From Chloroflexota bacterium (lineage in GTDB: Bacteria > Chloroflexota > Anaerolineae > Anaerolineales > Villigracilaceae), in NCBI GenBank assembly GCA_016234485.1, contig JACRBL010000051.1, forward strand, positions 124,001 through 188,000: a DNA stretch of 64,000 nucleotides, in the 5' to 3' direction. The position numbers and the translations under genes are program-made. Shown piece by piece: positions 41,143 through 49,166 of this stretch. A model generated the notes under the pieces. That model made no database searches. It saw nothing but the letters and a program-made list of their open reading frames with translations, and was not told the DNA's origin. The first letter of the stretch is position 1; each line of letters begins with the position of its first letter.

Positions 41143-41817
41143 TCACGGAACGATGATCTTCATTTCCAATCTACAGAACAAGGTTTCGCTTGCGTGCATG
41201 GCCCAGACGGAAGAATATACGCCCGGCGCGGACGGGGAATGCATGGCAACCGACAGGTAGACCGTGGCGCCCGGCGGAACCGAGAAGGGCAGGTCATAGA
41301 TCGGTTGTTTATGGAGTTTCGCGCCCAGTATATACTTATAATCCACGCTGTTCTCGTCCCATCCGGCGGTTCCCCGGTTACTCACGCTCCAAGTGGCGAC
41401 GAAATCTTTGTTAGGTTTCATATGGGAGCCTGGCCAGGGAGTGATATTGCTGATTCGGCAGGCCATCTCCGGTGGAGGGCCACTGGAACCTCCCCCACTG
41501 CCGCCGCTCCCTCCGCTACCGTCCGTGCCGCCTCCGCTGGAAACCTTAATGGTGGGAATCTTGAAGATGATCGTGGCGGTCGGCGAGAGCGCCGGGCCAG
41601 GCGTGTGCGTGGGGAGAAGCGTAGCGTTCGTCCAGGGGGTGGGCGAACTGGCGCGCTGGGTGGATTTTGCCGCGGCCGCGGCGGTGCCAGCGACCATCGT
41701 CTCCACAAAACCGGCAGGCCGTGTGGAAAGCGGGGCTACGGTCGGGATAGCCGGCACGCAGGCAAGCGTGATCGCCAGCGTCACCAGCAGGGACAAAATT
41801 CGTTTTTTCCGGTCCAT
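41143..41817 (-). CDS. Lipoprotein with NBR1-Ig-like domain
   Basis: The 224-residue protein has a lipoprotein signal ending LAC (Cys20), a Thr/Pro/Ala-rich spacer, a Gly/Ser stretch (residues about 95-115) and a C-terminal about 105-residue Ig-like domain (ISNITPWPGSHMKPNKDFVATW, VSNRGTAGWDENS, VPPGATVYLSVAMHSP, PGVYSSVWAMH). This matches the NBR1 'FW' domain, common in Anaerolineae surface lipoproteins. GGAG lies before the ATG. The next gene encodes a related lipoprotein. A role in binding other surface proteins is inferred. Confidence 0.85.
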   Translation of the reverse strand: MDRKKRILSLLVTLAITLACVPAIPTVAPLSTRPAGFVETMVAGTAAAAAKSTQRASSPTPWTNATLLPTHTPGPALSPTATIIFKIPTIKVSSGGGTDGSGGSGGSGGGSSGPPPEMACRISNITPWPGSHMKPNKDFVATWSVSNRGTAGWDENSVDYKYILGAKLHKQPIYDLPFSVPPGATVYLSVAMHSPSAPGVYSSVWAMHASETLFCRLEMKIIVP

Positions 41818-41884
41818 AGCATTTCTCCAAATCGCAAGCGCGGAAAGTTGGTCGGTTAAAACCTGATCTCTGTTGCTTGCAAAC

Positions 41885-42613
41885 TTACGGCGTCATCCCC
41901 GGGCGGATGACCTCGATCTGGATATACGGCGTACAGAACTTCACGCCATCGCCCACCACCGCATATTGGACGGTGATCCAAATGGGCTCGTTGCCATCAA
42001 AGGCGGCGGGCGCGGTCAATTCGGCAATGAGGGTCACAAATTCGCCGGGTTTCACGTCTACAAGTCCAATGCTGGTCTTGAGCGGGATCGGATTGGCAGA
42101 CAGCAATTTGTTGGCCGGGATGTCCGAGCGGACGGTTTCCTTCCAGAAAATCCAGCTATACGTGGCGACTTCCCATTTCTTCGTGCCGTTATTCTTGAGC
42201 GTCCATTTCACATCCAGTTTATCGCCAACTTTCAGAATGGTGGCGGGACTGCCATCCATCGGAATCTGATCAATCAGTTGGCAACTGTAACGCATATCCT
42301 TGGTGGGACCTCCGCCTCCGCCCGTAAACGGCGTGCTGGTTCCGCCGCTTCCTGGCGTGACCTGGAACGGGGTCAGCGTCGGAAACGGGGTCAACGTTGG
42401 GAAGGGAGTCTCGGAGGGCAGGAGGGGCGTTTCGGTGTTCAGGGGTTGGGCCGCGGCCGTTTGCGCCTGACCTGCCGCCACCGTCGCGGCGACCGCGTTC
42501 TGAATCTGCGCGGCCACCTGCGCCGGGTCCTGGGTGGCGGGCGCCGCGGGCGCGCAAGCCCCGATCAACATGGTCATCGCAAGTAGAAAATACAATACTT
42601 TGGTTTGTTTCAT
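41885..42613 (-). CDS. Lipoprotein with NBR1-Ig-like domain, paralogue
   Basis: The 242-residue protein starts at 42613 (AAGGAG 8 nt upstream) and has a lipobox IGAC (Cys20). An Ala/Gln-rich helix and a TPFPTLTPFPTLTPF proline-threonine spacer lead to the Ig-like domain (KVGDKLDVKWTLKNNGTKKWE, VKPGEFVTLIAELTAPAAF, EPIWITVQYAVVGDG). It shares plan but little identity with the 41143 protein. Both sit in one minus-strand run with the aminomutase gene 17 bp upstream. Confidence 0.85.
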   Translation of the reverse strand: MKQTKVLYFLLAMTMLIGACAPAAPATQDPAQVAAQIQNAVAATVAAGQAQTAAAQPLNTETPLLPSETPFPTLTPFPTLTPFQVTPGSGGTSTPFTGGGGGPTKDMRYSCQLIDQIPMDGSPATILKVGDKLDVKWTLKNNGTKKWEVATYSWIFWKETVRSDIPANKLLSANPIPLKTSIGLVDVKPGEFVTLIAELTAPAAFDGNEPIWITVQYAVVGDGVKFCTPYIQIEVIRPGMTP

Positions 42614-42630
42614 TCGTCTATCTCCTTTGT

Positions 42631-43968
42631 CTATTTCTCTTTCGGCGCATCCCCGCCATCGCCGATGCCAAGCGGGATCCATTTCTTTTCATCCTTCAAG
42701 CGGTGTTGAATGCCGCCGCGATCGTGGGTTTCATCGAAGCCTTCAGGCTTGATGAACATCACGTCGCCTTCCAACATGCCGTGGATGCCAGCCTGGCCGG
42801 GTTCGGGACGTTTGAGTCCCTTAAACTTGGCCGCGTCGCTGGGGATGTAATCGGTCGGCTCCTCGTAGCTGGTGACGTAGCCTTCGTAGTTGCGCAGAAT
42901 GACTTTGTGATCCGACATGCTCAACAGGTAGTTCGGCGCGAGTGGAATCTTCCCGCCGCCGCCGGGCGCATCCACGATATATTGCGGCACCGCGTAACCC
43001 GACGTGTGTCCGCGCAGGCCTTCCATGATCTCGATGCCTTTTGCCACGGGCGTGCGGAAGTGTCCCGCGCCTTCCACCAAATCGCACTGATACAGGTAAT
43101 ACGGGCGCACGCGGATCCGCACCAAATCATGCACCAATTTACGCTGAATGTGGATATTATCGTTCACGCCCGCCAGCAAAACAGACTGGTTGCCGAGCGG
43201 GATGCCGGCCTTCGTTAAACGGTCACAGGCTTGTTCGAGTTCCAAACTGATCTCGTTCGAGTGGTTGACGTGGATATTCAGCCACAGCGGGTGATACTTG
43301 GCGAGCATGTCGCACAGTTCCTGCGTCACGCGCATCGGCATGAAGACGGGCACGCGGCTCCCGATGCGGACGATCTCGATGTGCGGAATCTCGCGCAGAC
43401 GGCTGAGAATCTGCTCCAGAATTTTCGGCGCCAGCACGAGCGGATCGCCGCCCGAAAGCAACACATCGCGGACTTGCGGTGTGCGCTTGAGATACTCGAT
43501 CTGCATATCGAACTCGGCCTGCGAGAACGTCTGGCCGGGGTCGCCCACGATGCGCGAACGCGTGCAATAACGGCAATACGACGCGCATTGGGTCGTCACT
43601 AGCATCAGCACTCGGTCCGGGTAGCGATGAACCAACCCGGGGACAGGAGAGTGGCGGTCCTCGGCCAGCGAGTCCTCCATCATGGCGGTGAAGGATTGCA
43701 TCTCCTCCGAGCGCGGGATGATTTGCAGGCGGGTCGGGTCATCGGGGTCGTTCGGGTCAATCAGCGAAATAAAGTAGGGCGTCACATCCACGCGGAAGAT
43801 TCCCTGAGTCTGCAAGGCCTTGCGTTCCGACTCGGTCAGCGGGAGGACTTTTTCGATCTCTTCAGCATTATTCAGGCGGTGGCTGAGTTGCCAGCGCCAG
43901 TCGTTCCACTTGTCATCGGGAACATCGGCATAAATGGGCGCACGTTTGGAAACAAAAGGGGTAGGCAT
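42631..43968 (-). CDS. Lysine 2,3-aminomutase family radical SAM enzyme
   Basis: The 445-residue protein has the iron-sulfur motif CASYCRYC (Cys128, 132, 135) and PLP-site and family motifs DVLLSGGDPLVL, RIGSRVPVFMPMRVT, LNIHVNHSNEI, GIPLGNQSVLLAGVND, RPYYLYQCDLV and the zinc-type C-terminal region. KamA converts lysine to beta-lysine, used for osmolyte synthesis (with AblB) or catabolism. No ablB or other kam gene is adjacent; the glutamate 2,3-aminomutase variant cannot be excluded. CGGAG precedes the ATG. Confidence 0.92.
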   Translation of the reverse strand: MPTPFVSKRAPIYADVPDDKWNDWRWQLSHRLNNAEEIEKVLPLTESERKALQTQGIFRVDVTPYFISLIDPNDPDDPTRLQIIPRSEEMQSFTAMMEDSLAEDRHSPVPGLVHRYPDRVLMLVTTQCASYCRYCTRSRIVGDPGQTFSQAEFDMQIEYLKRTPQVRDVLLSGGDPLVLAPKILEQILSRLREIPHIEIVRIGSRVPVFMPMRVTQELCDMLAKYHPLWLNIHVNHSNEISLELEQACDRLTKAGIPLGNQSVLLAGVNDNIHIQRKLVHDLVRIRVRPYYLYQCDLVEGAGHFRTPVAKGIEIMEGLRGHTSGYAVPQYIVDAPGGGGKIPLAPNYLLSMSDHKVILRNYEGYVTSYEEPTDYIPSDAAKFKGLKRPEPGQAGIHGMLEGDVMFIKPEGFDETHDRGGIQHRLKDEKKWIPLGIGDGGDAPKEK

Positions 43969-44284
43969 GGTTTTCTCCGTTCGGGGTTAAATTAAAAACA
44001 ACTAAAGCGGGAAACACAATGCGGGGGGTCGTGATCAGGTCGGAAAAAGCCTGCAAAACAACCAATCATGCAAGCATTGTAAAAGCAAACCGAAAGCGGG
44101 TCAATGTCGCCTCTTAAGAGAGGCTTAATTATTGCTTCCCTCATCCCAGCCTTCCCCCAAAGGGGGAAGGAGTCCCCTCTCCCTTCGGGAGAGGGCCAGG
44201 GTGAGGGCCTGCCCAATTTCATTCTAGCGCGTTTACAAGCAAAAGAGCAGAGTACAATAGAACTAGAGCCGCAAAGGAGGCGCC
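43969..44284. other. 316-bp divergent gap between the aminomutase and degV genes
   Basis: It contains the repeat at 44129-44208 and, on the plus strand, TTTACA (44232) and TACAAT (44253) 15 bp apart followed by AAAGGAGG, a moderate promoter for the degV gene. No coding potential is seen. Confidence 0.5.
44129..44208. repeat. CCCTCACCCT-type palindromic repeat, copy 2
   Basis: Complement of the copy at 24415-24490: CCCTCATCCCAGCC, CCTTCCCCCAAAGGGGGAAGG, CCCCTCTCCCTTCGGGAGAGG, AGGGTGAGGGC. Confidence 0.8.
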
Positions 44285-45145
44285 ATGACACAAGTCTCCA
44301 TTGTTACCGATAGCGCTGCCAGCATCCCCGAACCGATGCTGAAAGAGCTGAATATCCAAACCGTGGCCTACTACATCCACCGCGGGGGCGAGGCTTTACG
44401 TGACCTCGTTACGATCCAACGCGACGAGTTCCTGCGCTGGCTGATGACGGCCACCATCCTGCCCACCACCGCCAGCCCCGGCCCCGGGGACTACCTCGAA
44501 ACCTACCGCACCCTCATCGGGCGCGGCCTTCGCAACATCCTCTCCATCCACATGACATCCGCCGGCAGTGGCGCGTACCAGGCCGCCACCATCGCCCGCG
44601 ACAGCCTGCGGGAAGAATCGCCCGAAGCCCGCATCGAAGTGGTGGACACGCGCAACGTATCCCTCTGCCAGGGCTGGATGGCAATCGAAGCCGCCCGCGC
44701 CGCGCTGACCGGCCTCAGCCTCGACGAGATTCTGGCGCGCGTCAAACGGATGATCCCCCTCGCCCAAATGATCCAAACCGCCGACACTCTCAAATATCTC
44801 TATCTCGGCGGACGCATCGGCAAAGCCCAACACCTCGTAGGCTCGCTCCTTCATATCAAACCGCTCATCGGCATGAAAGACGGCGTCATCGTCGCGCTCG
44901 GCAAGGCGCACAGCCGCCTGCAAGCCTACACCGCCATGACCGACCTCGTGGCCGAGGCCGTGGGACGCGGCAAAGCGAAAGTAGCCTACGTCCACGCCGG
45001 CGCGCTACACGAGGCGGAAAGAATCAAAGAACTGCTCGAAACCAAAGTAGACGTGATCGAATCCTTCTTCGCCGAACTCTCCCCCGCGCTGGCCGTCCAC
45101 ACCGGCCCTGGCACGGCGGGCCTCTGCTTTTACCCCGTGGAGTAA
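44285..45145 (+). CDS. DegV family fatty-acid-binding protein
   Basis: The 286-residue protein begins VSIVTDSAASIPEPMLKELNI and has TTASPGPGDYLETYRTL, HMTSAGSGAYQAATIA and KYLYLGGRIGKAQHLVGSLLHIKPLIG, the defining DegV segments. DegV/FakB proteins hold a fatty acid in a deep pocket and present it to the kinase FakA for phosphorylation. No fakA is in the window. AAAGGAGG lies 4 nt before the ATG. The ureohydrolase gene starts 3 bp after its stop, so they form an operon. Confidence 0.93.
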   Translation: MTQVSIVTDSAASIPEPMLKELNIQTVAYYIHRGGEALRDLVTIQRDEFLRWLMTATILPTTASPGPGDYLETYRTLIGRGLRNILSIHMTSAGSGAYQAATIARDSLREESPEARIEVVDTRNVSLCQGWMAIEAARAALTGLSLDEILARVKRMIPLAQMIQTADTLKYLYLGGRIGKAQHLVGSLLHIKPLIGMKDGVIVALGKAHSRLQAYTAMTDLVAEAVGRGKAKVAYVHAGALHEAERIKELLETKVDVIESFFAELSPALAVHTGPGTAGLCFYPVE

Positions 45146-45148
45146 ACC

Positions 45149-46042
45149 ATGACACTCGAAGGCACACATGGACTTTGGGGCGACCTGCACGTCCCCAACG
45201 CGACGCCCGACCAAACCGACTTCACCGTCATTGGGATTCCCTTCGACGGCCTCGCCAGCGCGCGCAAGGGCGCGGCCCTCGCCCCCGAGCGCATCCGCTT
45301 CTGGTCACGCCACGTGACGCCCTTCAGCGAGGACCGAACGCGCCTCGCCGACCTCACCATCTGCGACGCGGGCGACATCCCCATCACGCATCCCGCGCGT
45401 GACTTTGAGCGGGTTGCCCACTATGTAGCGAATCTGCCCGCCGGCATTCCCATCCTGCTCGGCGGCGACCACTCCGTCACCATCCCCATCTTTCAGGGAC
45501 AGCGTCAGCGCTTCGCCAACCAACGCCTCGGCCTCCTCTGGGTGGACGCGCACCCCGACCTCTGCGACGACTTCGACGGTTCGCGCCTTTCGCACGCCTG
45601 CGTCCTCCGCCGCGGACTCGAATTTGGAATTGACCAGCAGGATGTCTGTCTCGTCGGTTTGCGTTCGTGGGAGGAGCAGGAAATTGACCTAATCGAAAAC
45701 GGCCATATGCACGTCTACACCGCCCGCGACGTTTCGGAACTCGGCATGAAGTCCGTCGCCGCGGACGTGCGCCGCATCTTCTCGCGTTGCGACGCGGTCC
45801 ACGTCTCGCTCGATATTGACTGCCTCGATCCCTCTGTCGCGCCGGGGACGGGGATTCCCGAATTTGGCGGGCTCACCAGCCGCGACGTGTTGACCCTCAT
45901 CCAAGCCCTGCAAGGCCTGCCTCTCGTCGGCCTGGACGTCGTCGAAGTCGCGCCCCCGCTCGACCCATCCGAAGCGACCGTCTTCGCCGCGCTCAAGATC
46001 ATCATGGAATTCATCGCGGTTGTCGCACGGAGCAAAAAGTAA
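45149..46042 (+). CDS. Agmatinase/arginase family ureohydrolase
   Basis: The 297-residue enzyme has all manganese ligands of the family: GGDH (105-108), DAHPD (133-137) and DIDCLD (222-227), plus GTGIPEFGGLTSRD typical of agmatinases. It hydrolyses a guanidino compound to urea and an amine; agmatine is the likeliest substrate, but guanidinobutyrase or related activities are possible. It follows degV by 3 bp with no promoter of its own. The link between the two functions is unknown. Confidence 0.9.
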   Translation: MTLEGTHGLWGDLHVPNATPDQTDFTVIGIPFDGLASARKGAALAPERIRFWSRHVTPFSEDRTRLADLTICDAGDIPITHPARDFERVAHYVANLPAGIPILLGGDHSVTIPIFQGQRQRFANQRLGLLWVDAHPDLCDDFDGSRLSHACVLRRGLEFGIDQQDVCLVGLRSWEEQEIDLIENGHMHVYTARDVSELGMKSVAADVRRIFSRCDAVHVSLDIDCLDPSVAPGTGIPEFGGLTSRDVLTLIQALQGLPLVGLDVVEVAPPLDPSEATVFAALKIIMEFIAVVARSKK

Positions 46043-46110
46043 AGTCGGAAAGGCTTCGCCACGTAGTAACGACTTTAGTCATTTTCACCGCCGTAGTGGC
46101 GCGATGGAAA

Positions 46111-46157
46111 AAGTAAAAAAAGAACCCCGAGACTTTTTGCAAAATCTCGGGGTTCTT
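46111..46157 (-). terminator. Terminator of the DUF5666 gene
   Basis: AAGAACCCCGAGA (46120-46132) pairs with TCTCGGGGTTCTT (46145-46157); on the minus strand a T-rich run follows. The same stem recurs at 47174-47207. Confidence 0.85.
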
Positions 46158-46174
46158 GATGGTTACGTTACAGA

Positions 46175-46981
46175 CTAATCGTCTTCCAGCTCAAACTCAA
46201 CGTACGTGGCGAGCAGGGTGGTCGGATCGAATTTGGCTTCGATCTCCATGCCAACCTGCATGTCGGCGAACGTGCCGGGGGAGTCGTCGAACATGAAGAC
46301 GGTGGCCGCGTCGGTGGTAATGGTCACATCCGCGCCGCCCTCTTCCGGGGTGATCGTGATCGTGCCAGCGGTCGCATCGAAGGCAGAGATGACGCCTTCG
46401 AACTCGTCCACGTCGTCATCGGTTTCGGCCTTGATCGAGCTGGCCAGCATCGTGCCAGAAGCGTAGCGGGCTTCGACCTTGTCGCCAAATTGCAGGTCGG
46501 CGAGGGTGGCGGCCGCGTCTTCGCGGGTGATGACGGTGTTCGCGTCCACTTTCACCTGCACGATGGAGCCGCCGTGCTCAGAGGCGATATCGAGCGTGCC
46601 AGCCACGGGGTCAACCGCCGAGACGAGGCCTTCCAACTCGAACGTGCCAGGGGTATCGTCACATTCCAAAGCCGTGCCGGCGATCTTGGCGCGGGTCGCG
46701 GGAGCGTAGGTCATCACGACGCGGTCGCCGACGTGCATGCGGGAGACGGCCACGCGGCGTCCGTTGATGCGGACAACGGTCCGCGCATTGTACTTCAGCG
46801 CCACATTCGTGCCGAGACGATTCTGGATCGTCACCACGCGGGTGCGCTTGTTGATGGAAACGATCTTGCCGCGAGCGACGCGGGGGGCGGCCAACGGCGC
46901 GGCCTGCGCGGGAGCGGCGACAGCCAACAGGCTGAACGCAACGAACAGGGTCAAAACGAAACGTGCAATTTTCTTAAACAT
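46175..46981 (-). CDS. Secreted protein with DUF5666-like beta repeats
   Basis: The 268-residue protein starts MFKKIARFVLTLFVAFSLLA at 46981 (GGAG 6 nt upstream) with a signal peptide cut near AQA27. The mature part holds three related units: RGKIVSINKRTRVVTIQNR, EGLVSAVDPVAGTLDIASEHG, EGVISAFDATAGTITITPEEG, each followed by DANTV/DAATV and GDKVEAR-type strands. This is the DUF5666 pattern of small OB-like beta domains on bacterial surfaces. Function unknown. The third unit is very acidic. A possible ECF-type promoter lies 115 bp upstream. Confidence 0.83.
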   Translation of the reverse strand: MFKKIARFVLTLFVAFSLLAVAAPAQAAPLAAPRVARGKIVSINKRTRVVTIQNRLGTNVALKYNARTVVRINGRRVAVSRMHVGDRVVMTYAPATRAKIAGTALECDDTPGTFELEGLVSAVDPVAGTLDIASEHGGSIVQVKVDANTVITREDAAATLADLQFGDKVEARYASGTMLASSIKAETDDDVDEFEGVISAFDATAGTITITPEEGGADVTITTDAATVFMFDDSPGTFADMQVGMEIEAKFDPTTLLATYVEFELEDD

Positions 46982-47095
46982 GAGAATCTCCTTTGGTGAA
47001 TTTTGAAAAAGGTTAATCGGTCTGAGGTAAAGTTTTTTTTGTGTCTCTGCCTTAGCGTTCTCCTTTGAACTACTTTGGAACTGACTGGTTATTTT

Positions 47096-47124
47096 CATTG
47101 TCGGGGTCAGTCTCAAAAAGTTAC
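47096..47124 (-). promoter_or_regulatory. Possible ECF-sigma promoter of the DUF5666 gene
   Basis: On the minus strand GTAACTTTTT is followed, 16 bp after GTAAC, by CGACAAT. AAC-type -35 and CGAC/CGTC-type -10 elements with 16-bp spacing are usual for ECF sigma factors. No sigma-70 promoter was seen for this gene. Confidence 0.35.
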
Positions 47125-47173
47125 GGGGAGATTCGGCAATTTCCCCTTCCCCCTACAAAAGTACTATAAAAGT

Positions 47174-47207
47174 AAGAACCCCGAGAACGTGGAGTCTCGG
47201 GGTTCTT
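47174..47207 (-). terminator. Terminator of the crotonase gene, same stem as 46111-46157
   Basis: AAGAACCCCGAGA (47174-47186) and TCTCGGGGTTCTT (47195-47207) form the stem; the minus-strand flank is TTACTTTTAT. Confidence 0.75.
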
Positions 47208-47255
47208 GTTACAGTCCATCATTCGGAGCGCCGACTTGAGTCCGCGCTCCGCAGA

Positions 47256-48029
47256 TTATTTATGGAAGATCGGAATTCTCTTCTCTAAAAACGCCTTCAC
47301 GCCCTCGCGATGCTCCTCCGACCGGCCTGCCTCTTCCTGCAAATCGGCTTCGGTCGCGAGGACCTCTTCGAGATGCGGGTACATGGACTTGTTGAAGGCC
47401 TGTTTGGTTTTACCATACGCGCCGACGGGACCCATCGCCAGCATGGCGGCCGTGGACTGAACCGCTTCCATCAAATTGAACGGGACAACGCGGTTGACCA
47501 TTCCCCACTTGAGCGCGGTCTCGGCGTTGATGGGCTGGTTGCTGAAATAAAATTCCGCCGCGCGGCCAAGACCAATGAGCGCGGGCAGGAATAGCGACAC
47601 GCCGCTATCGGGGACGAGGCCGATGCCGCTGAAGCCGACCACGAACCTGGCCTCGTCCGCGGCGATGCGCAGATCGCAGGCCAGCGCGATGCCGAGACTG
47701 GCGCCCGCGCACATCCCATTCACCGCGGCGATGACGGGTTTCTCGATGTTGCGGATCTTCAGGATGAGCGGGTTGTAGGTTTGATAGAGATGCTCGCGAT
47801 ACGAGACCTGGCCCGCGCCCGCCAGCATTTCGGTCACATCGTGGCCCGCGCCGAAGGTGGTTCCCTCGCCGGTCAGGACGAGGACGCGCGTCTGCGAGTC
47901 GCGTTCGGCCTCGTTCAGGGCGCGGAGCAGCGCGGCGATCATCTCAAAGTTGAAGGCGTTGGCGCGTTCGGGGCGGTTAAATGCCAGGGTGGCGACGCCC
48001 GCTTGAAGTGAGGAATGAATCGAAGTCAT
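47256..48029 (-). CDS. Enoyl-CoA hydratase/isomerase family protein
   Basis: The 257-residue crotonase has NRPERANAFNFEMI, LTGEGTTFGAGHDV (oxyanion loop), KPVIAAVNGMCAGASLGIALACDLRIAA and GLVPDSGVSLFLPALIGLGRA. The Asp at the position after VP(D)SG is as in PaaG-type isomerases, and only that acidic residue is obvious, so isomerase or hydratase activity on an acyl-CoA is likely. It stands alone between terminators. The physiological acyl-CoA is unknown. Confidence 0.88.
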   Translation of the reverse strand: MTSIHSSLQAGVATLAFNRPERANAFNFEMIAALLRALNEAERDSQTRVLVLTGEGTTFGAGHDVTEMLAGAGQVSYREHLYQTYNPLILKIRNIEKPVIAAVNGMCAGASLGIALACDLRIAADEARFVVGFSGIGLVPDSGVSLFLPALIGLGRAAEFYFSNQPINAETALKWGMVNRVVPFNLMEAVQSTAAMLAMGPVGAYGKTKQAFNKSMYPHLEEVLATEADLQEEAGRSEEHREGVKAFLEKRIPIFHK

Positions 48030-48036
48030 GGGATGT

Positions 48037-48064
48037 AGAAAAAGACCGGGCGCACGGCCCGGTC
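48037..48064 (-). terminator. Terminator of the 48069 gene
   Basis: GACCGGGC (48044-48051) and GCCCGGTC (48057-48064) form the stem; the minus strand continues with TTTTTCTAC. It lies only 8 bp before the crotonase start. Confidence 0.75.
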
Positions 48065-48068
48065 GGGT

Positions 48069-48431
48069 TTATGCGAGTCCGTCGTCAGCGGAGTCGTCCT
48101 CGTTTGAGTCGTACTCCAGCTCCACTTTTTCGCGGTTGAAGTTGAGCCACAACAAAAGCATGTGACCATCGGCCGTTTCCACGTTGCGGGCCGCGTGAAT
48201 GGGCGCGGTCTGCTCGACGCCCTGCTCGTTACGGTAGTGAAGATGGATGGCGCTGTGGCTGTGCCAGGCACGGTAACAGCGTTCCACCAGCGCGGGACCG
48301 TTGAAGGTGCGTAAACGCGTGAGCAGGGAAATGCCGTTCTGCGGACCTTCATTGACGCCCATCGCCCAGGCGTCGTTGACGGTTTCAAAAATGGGCGTAG
48401 GGCCCTCGATGATTGTGATTTTATCGTCCAT
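48069..48431 (-). CDS. Uncharacterised 120-residue protein with acidic tail
   Basis: The protein (MDDKITIIEGPTPIFETVND ... GISLLTRLRTFNGPALVERCYRAWHSH) is soluble, rich in His and aromatic residues and ends in a strongly acidic tail (YDSNEDDSADDGLA). No family was recognised. A TATCAT lies about 30 bp upstream, and AAAGG precedes the ATG. Its own terminator follows, so it appears monocistronic. Confidence 0.7.
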   Translation of the reverse strand: MDDKITIIEGPTPIFETVNDAWAMGVNEGPQNGISLLTRLRTFNGPALVERCYRAWHSHSAIHLHYRNEQGVEQTAPIHAARNVETADGHMLLLWLNFNREKVELEYDSNEDDSADDGLA

Positions 48432-48523
48432 GGTTAACCTTTAGTGGCGAAGATGATACCATAAAGAACCCGGGCGCTGACTTGCGAAATTCGTACAATC
48501 TAAGTGCAAAAGTCAGACAGGGC

Positions 48524-48529
48524 TATAAT
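48524..48529 (+). promoter_or_regulatory. -10 (TATAAT) 7 bp before the 48537 ATG
   Basis: A perfect TATAAT and no Shine-Dalgarno point to transcription starting at the ATG. No -35 consensus. Confidence 0.6.
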
Positions 48530-48536
48530 TCACCCC

Positions 48537-49166
48537 ATGTCCAAACTCGTCCCCAAAATCATCCTCGAAGGCACGCGCCTCACCTTCAAAACCGATATCG
48601 CCTTTGCGCTCAATGAACATCCGCACATTGTAGGGCCGCGCAAATATCGCTACCACTCGCCGCTCATCTCCGCTGAATGGTGCGCGTTCACCAACTTCCC
48701 GTGGGGGCGCGGAATGATCAACTTCGAGCCGCAGGAAGAGGCGTTGGCAATGGAAACCTACGCGGCCTGGCTCAAACTCTTTGAATTGCAAAAATATTAT
48801 TCCTGGATCGTGGATCGCTTCCACCTGTCCACGCGCGCGTATCAACTCAAAACCTACAACAAAGATTACGATTTCCGCTGGCTGGAGGAGCGTCTCGCGC
48901 CGCTGGGATTCCACCTCGTGCTACTCACGCGCTCGCCCGAATCGTTCGAGGCCGCGCGCGCCGAGCGGCTGAAAGTTTCGGGCAACCCCTCGCAATACGA
49001 CGATCTGCAAATCTTCATTGAAGAACAGGCGTTGATGAAACGCCTCGCGGCCGAATCGATCCTACCCCGCCTCGAGCTGGACGTCTCCGACAACGACATT
49101 CCTCGCGCTGTGGAACGCGTCGCCGATTGGATGGAATCCACGGGCGGATTGTGGATGAAAGAATGA
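48537..49166 (+). CDS. Uncharacterised protein resembling a P-loop kinase with altered Walker A
   Basis: The 209-residue protein starts MSKLVPKIILEGTRLTFKTD. A hydrophobic strand followed by GTRLTFKTD sits where nucleoside-kinase-like proteins carry GxxxxGKT/S; here the second Gly is Phe. Later segments (RKYRYHSPLISAEWCAFTNF, YYSWIVDRFHLSTRAYQ, GFHLVLLTRSPESFEAARAERL) fit the thymidylate-kinase-like order, with a DRFHLS region like the DRS motif. It may bind a nucleotide weakly or not at all. It overlaps the next gene by 4 nt (ATGA). Confidence 0.65.
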   Translation: MSKLVPKIILEGTRLTFKTDIAFALNEHPHIVGPRKYRYHSPLISAEWCAFTNFPWGRGMINFEPQEEALAMETYAAWLKLFELQKYYSWIVDRFHLSTRAYQLKTYNKDYDFRWLEERLAPLGFHLVLLTRSPESFEAARAERLKVSGNPSQYDDLQIFIEEQALMKRLAAESILPRLELDVSDNDIPRAVERVADWMESTGGLWMKE

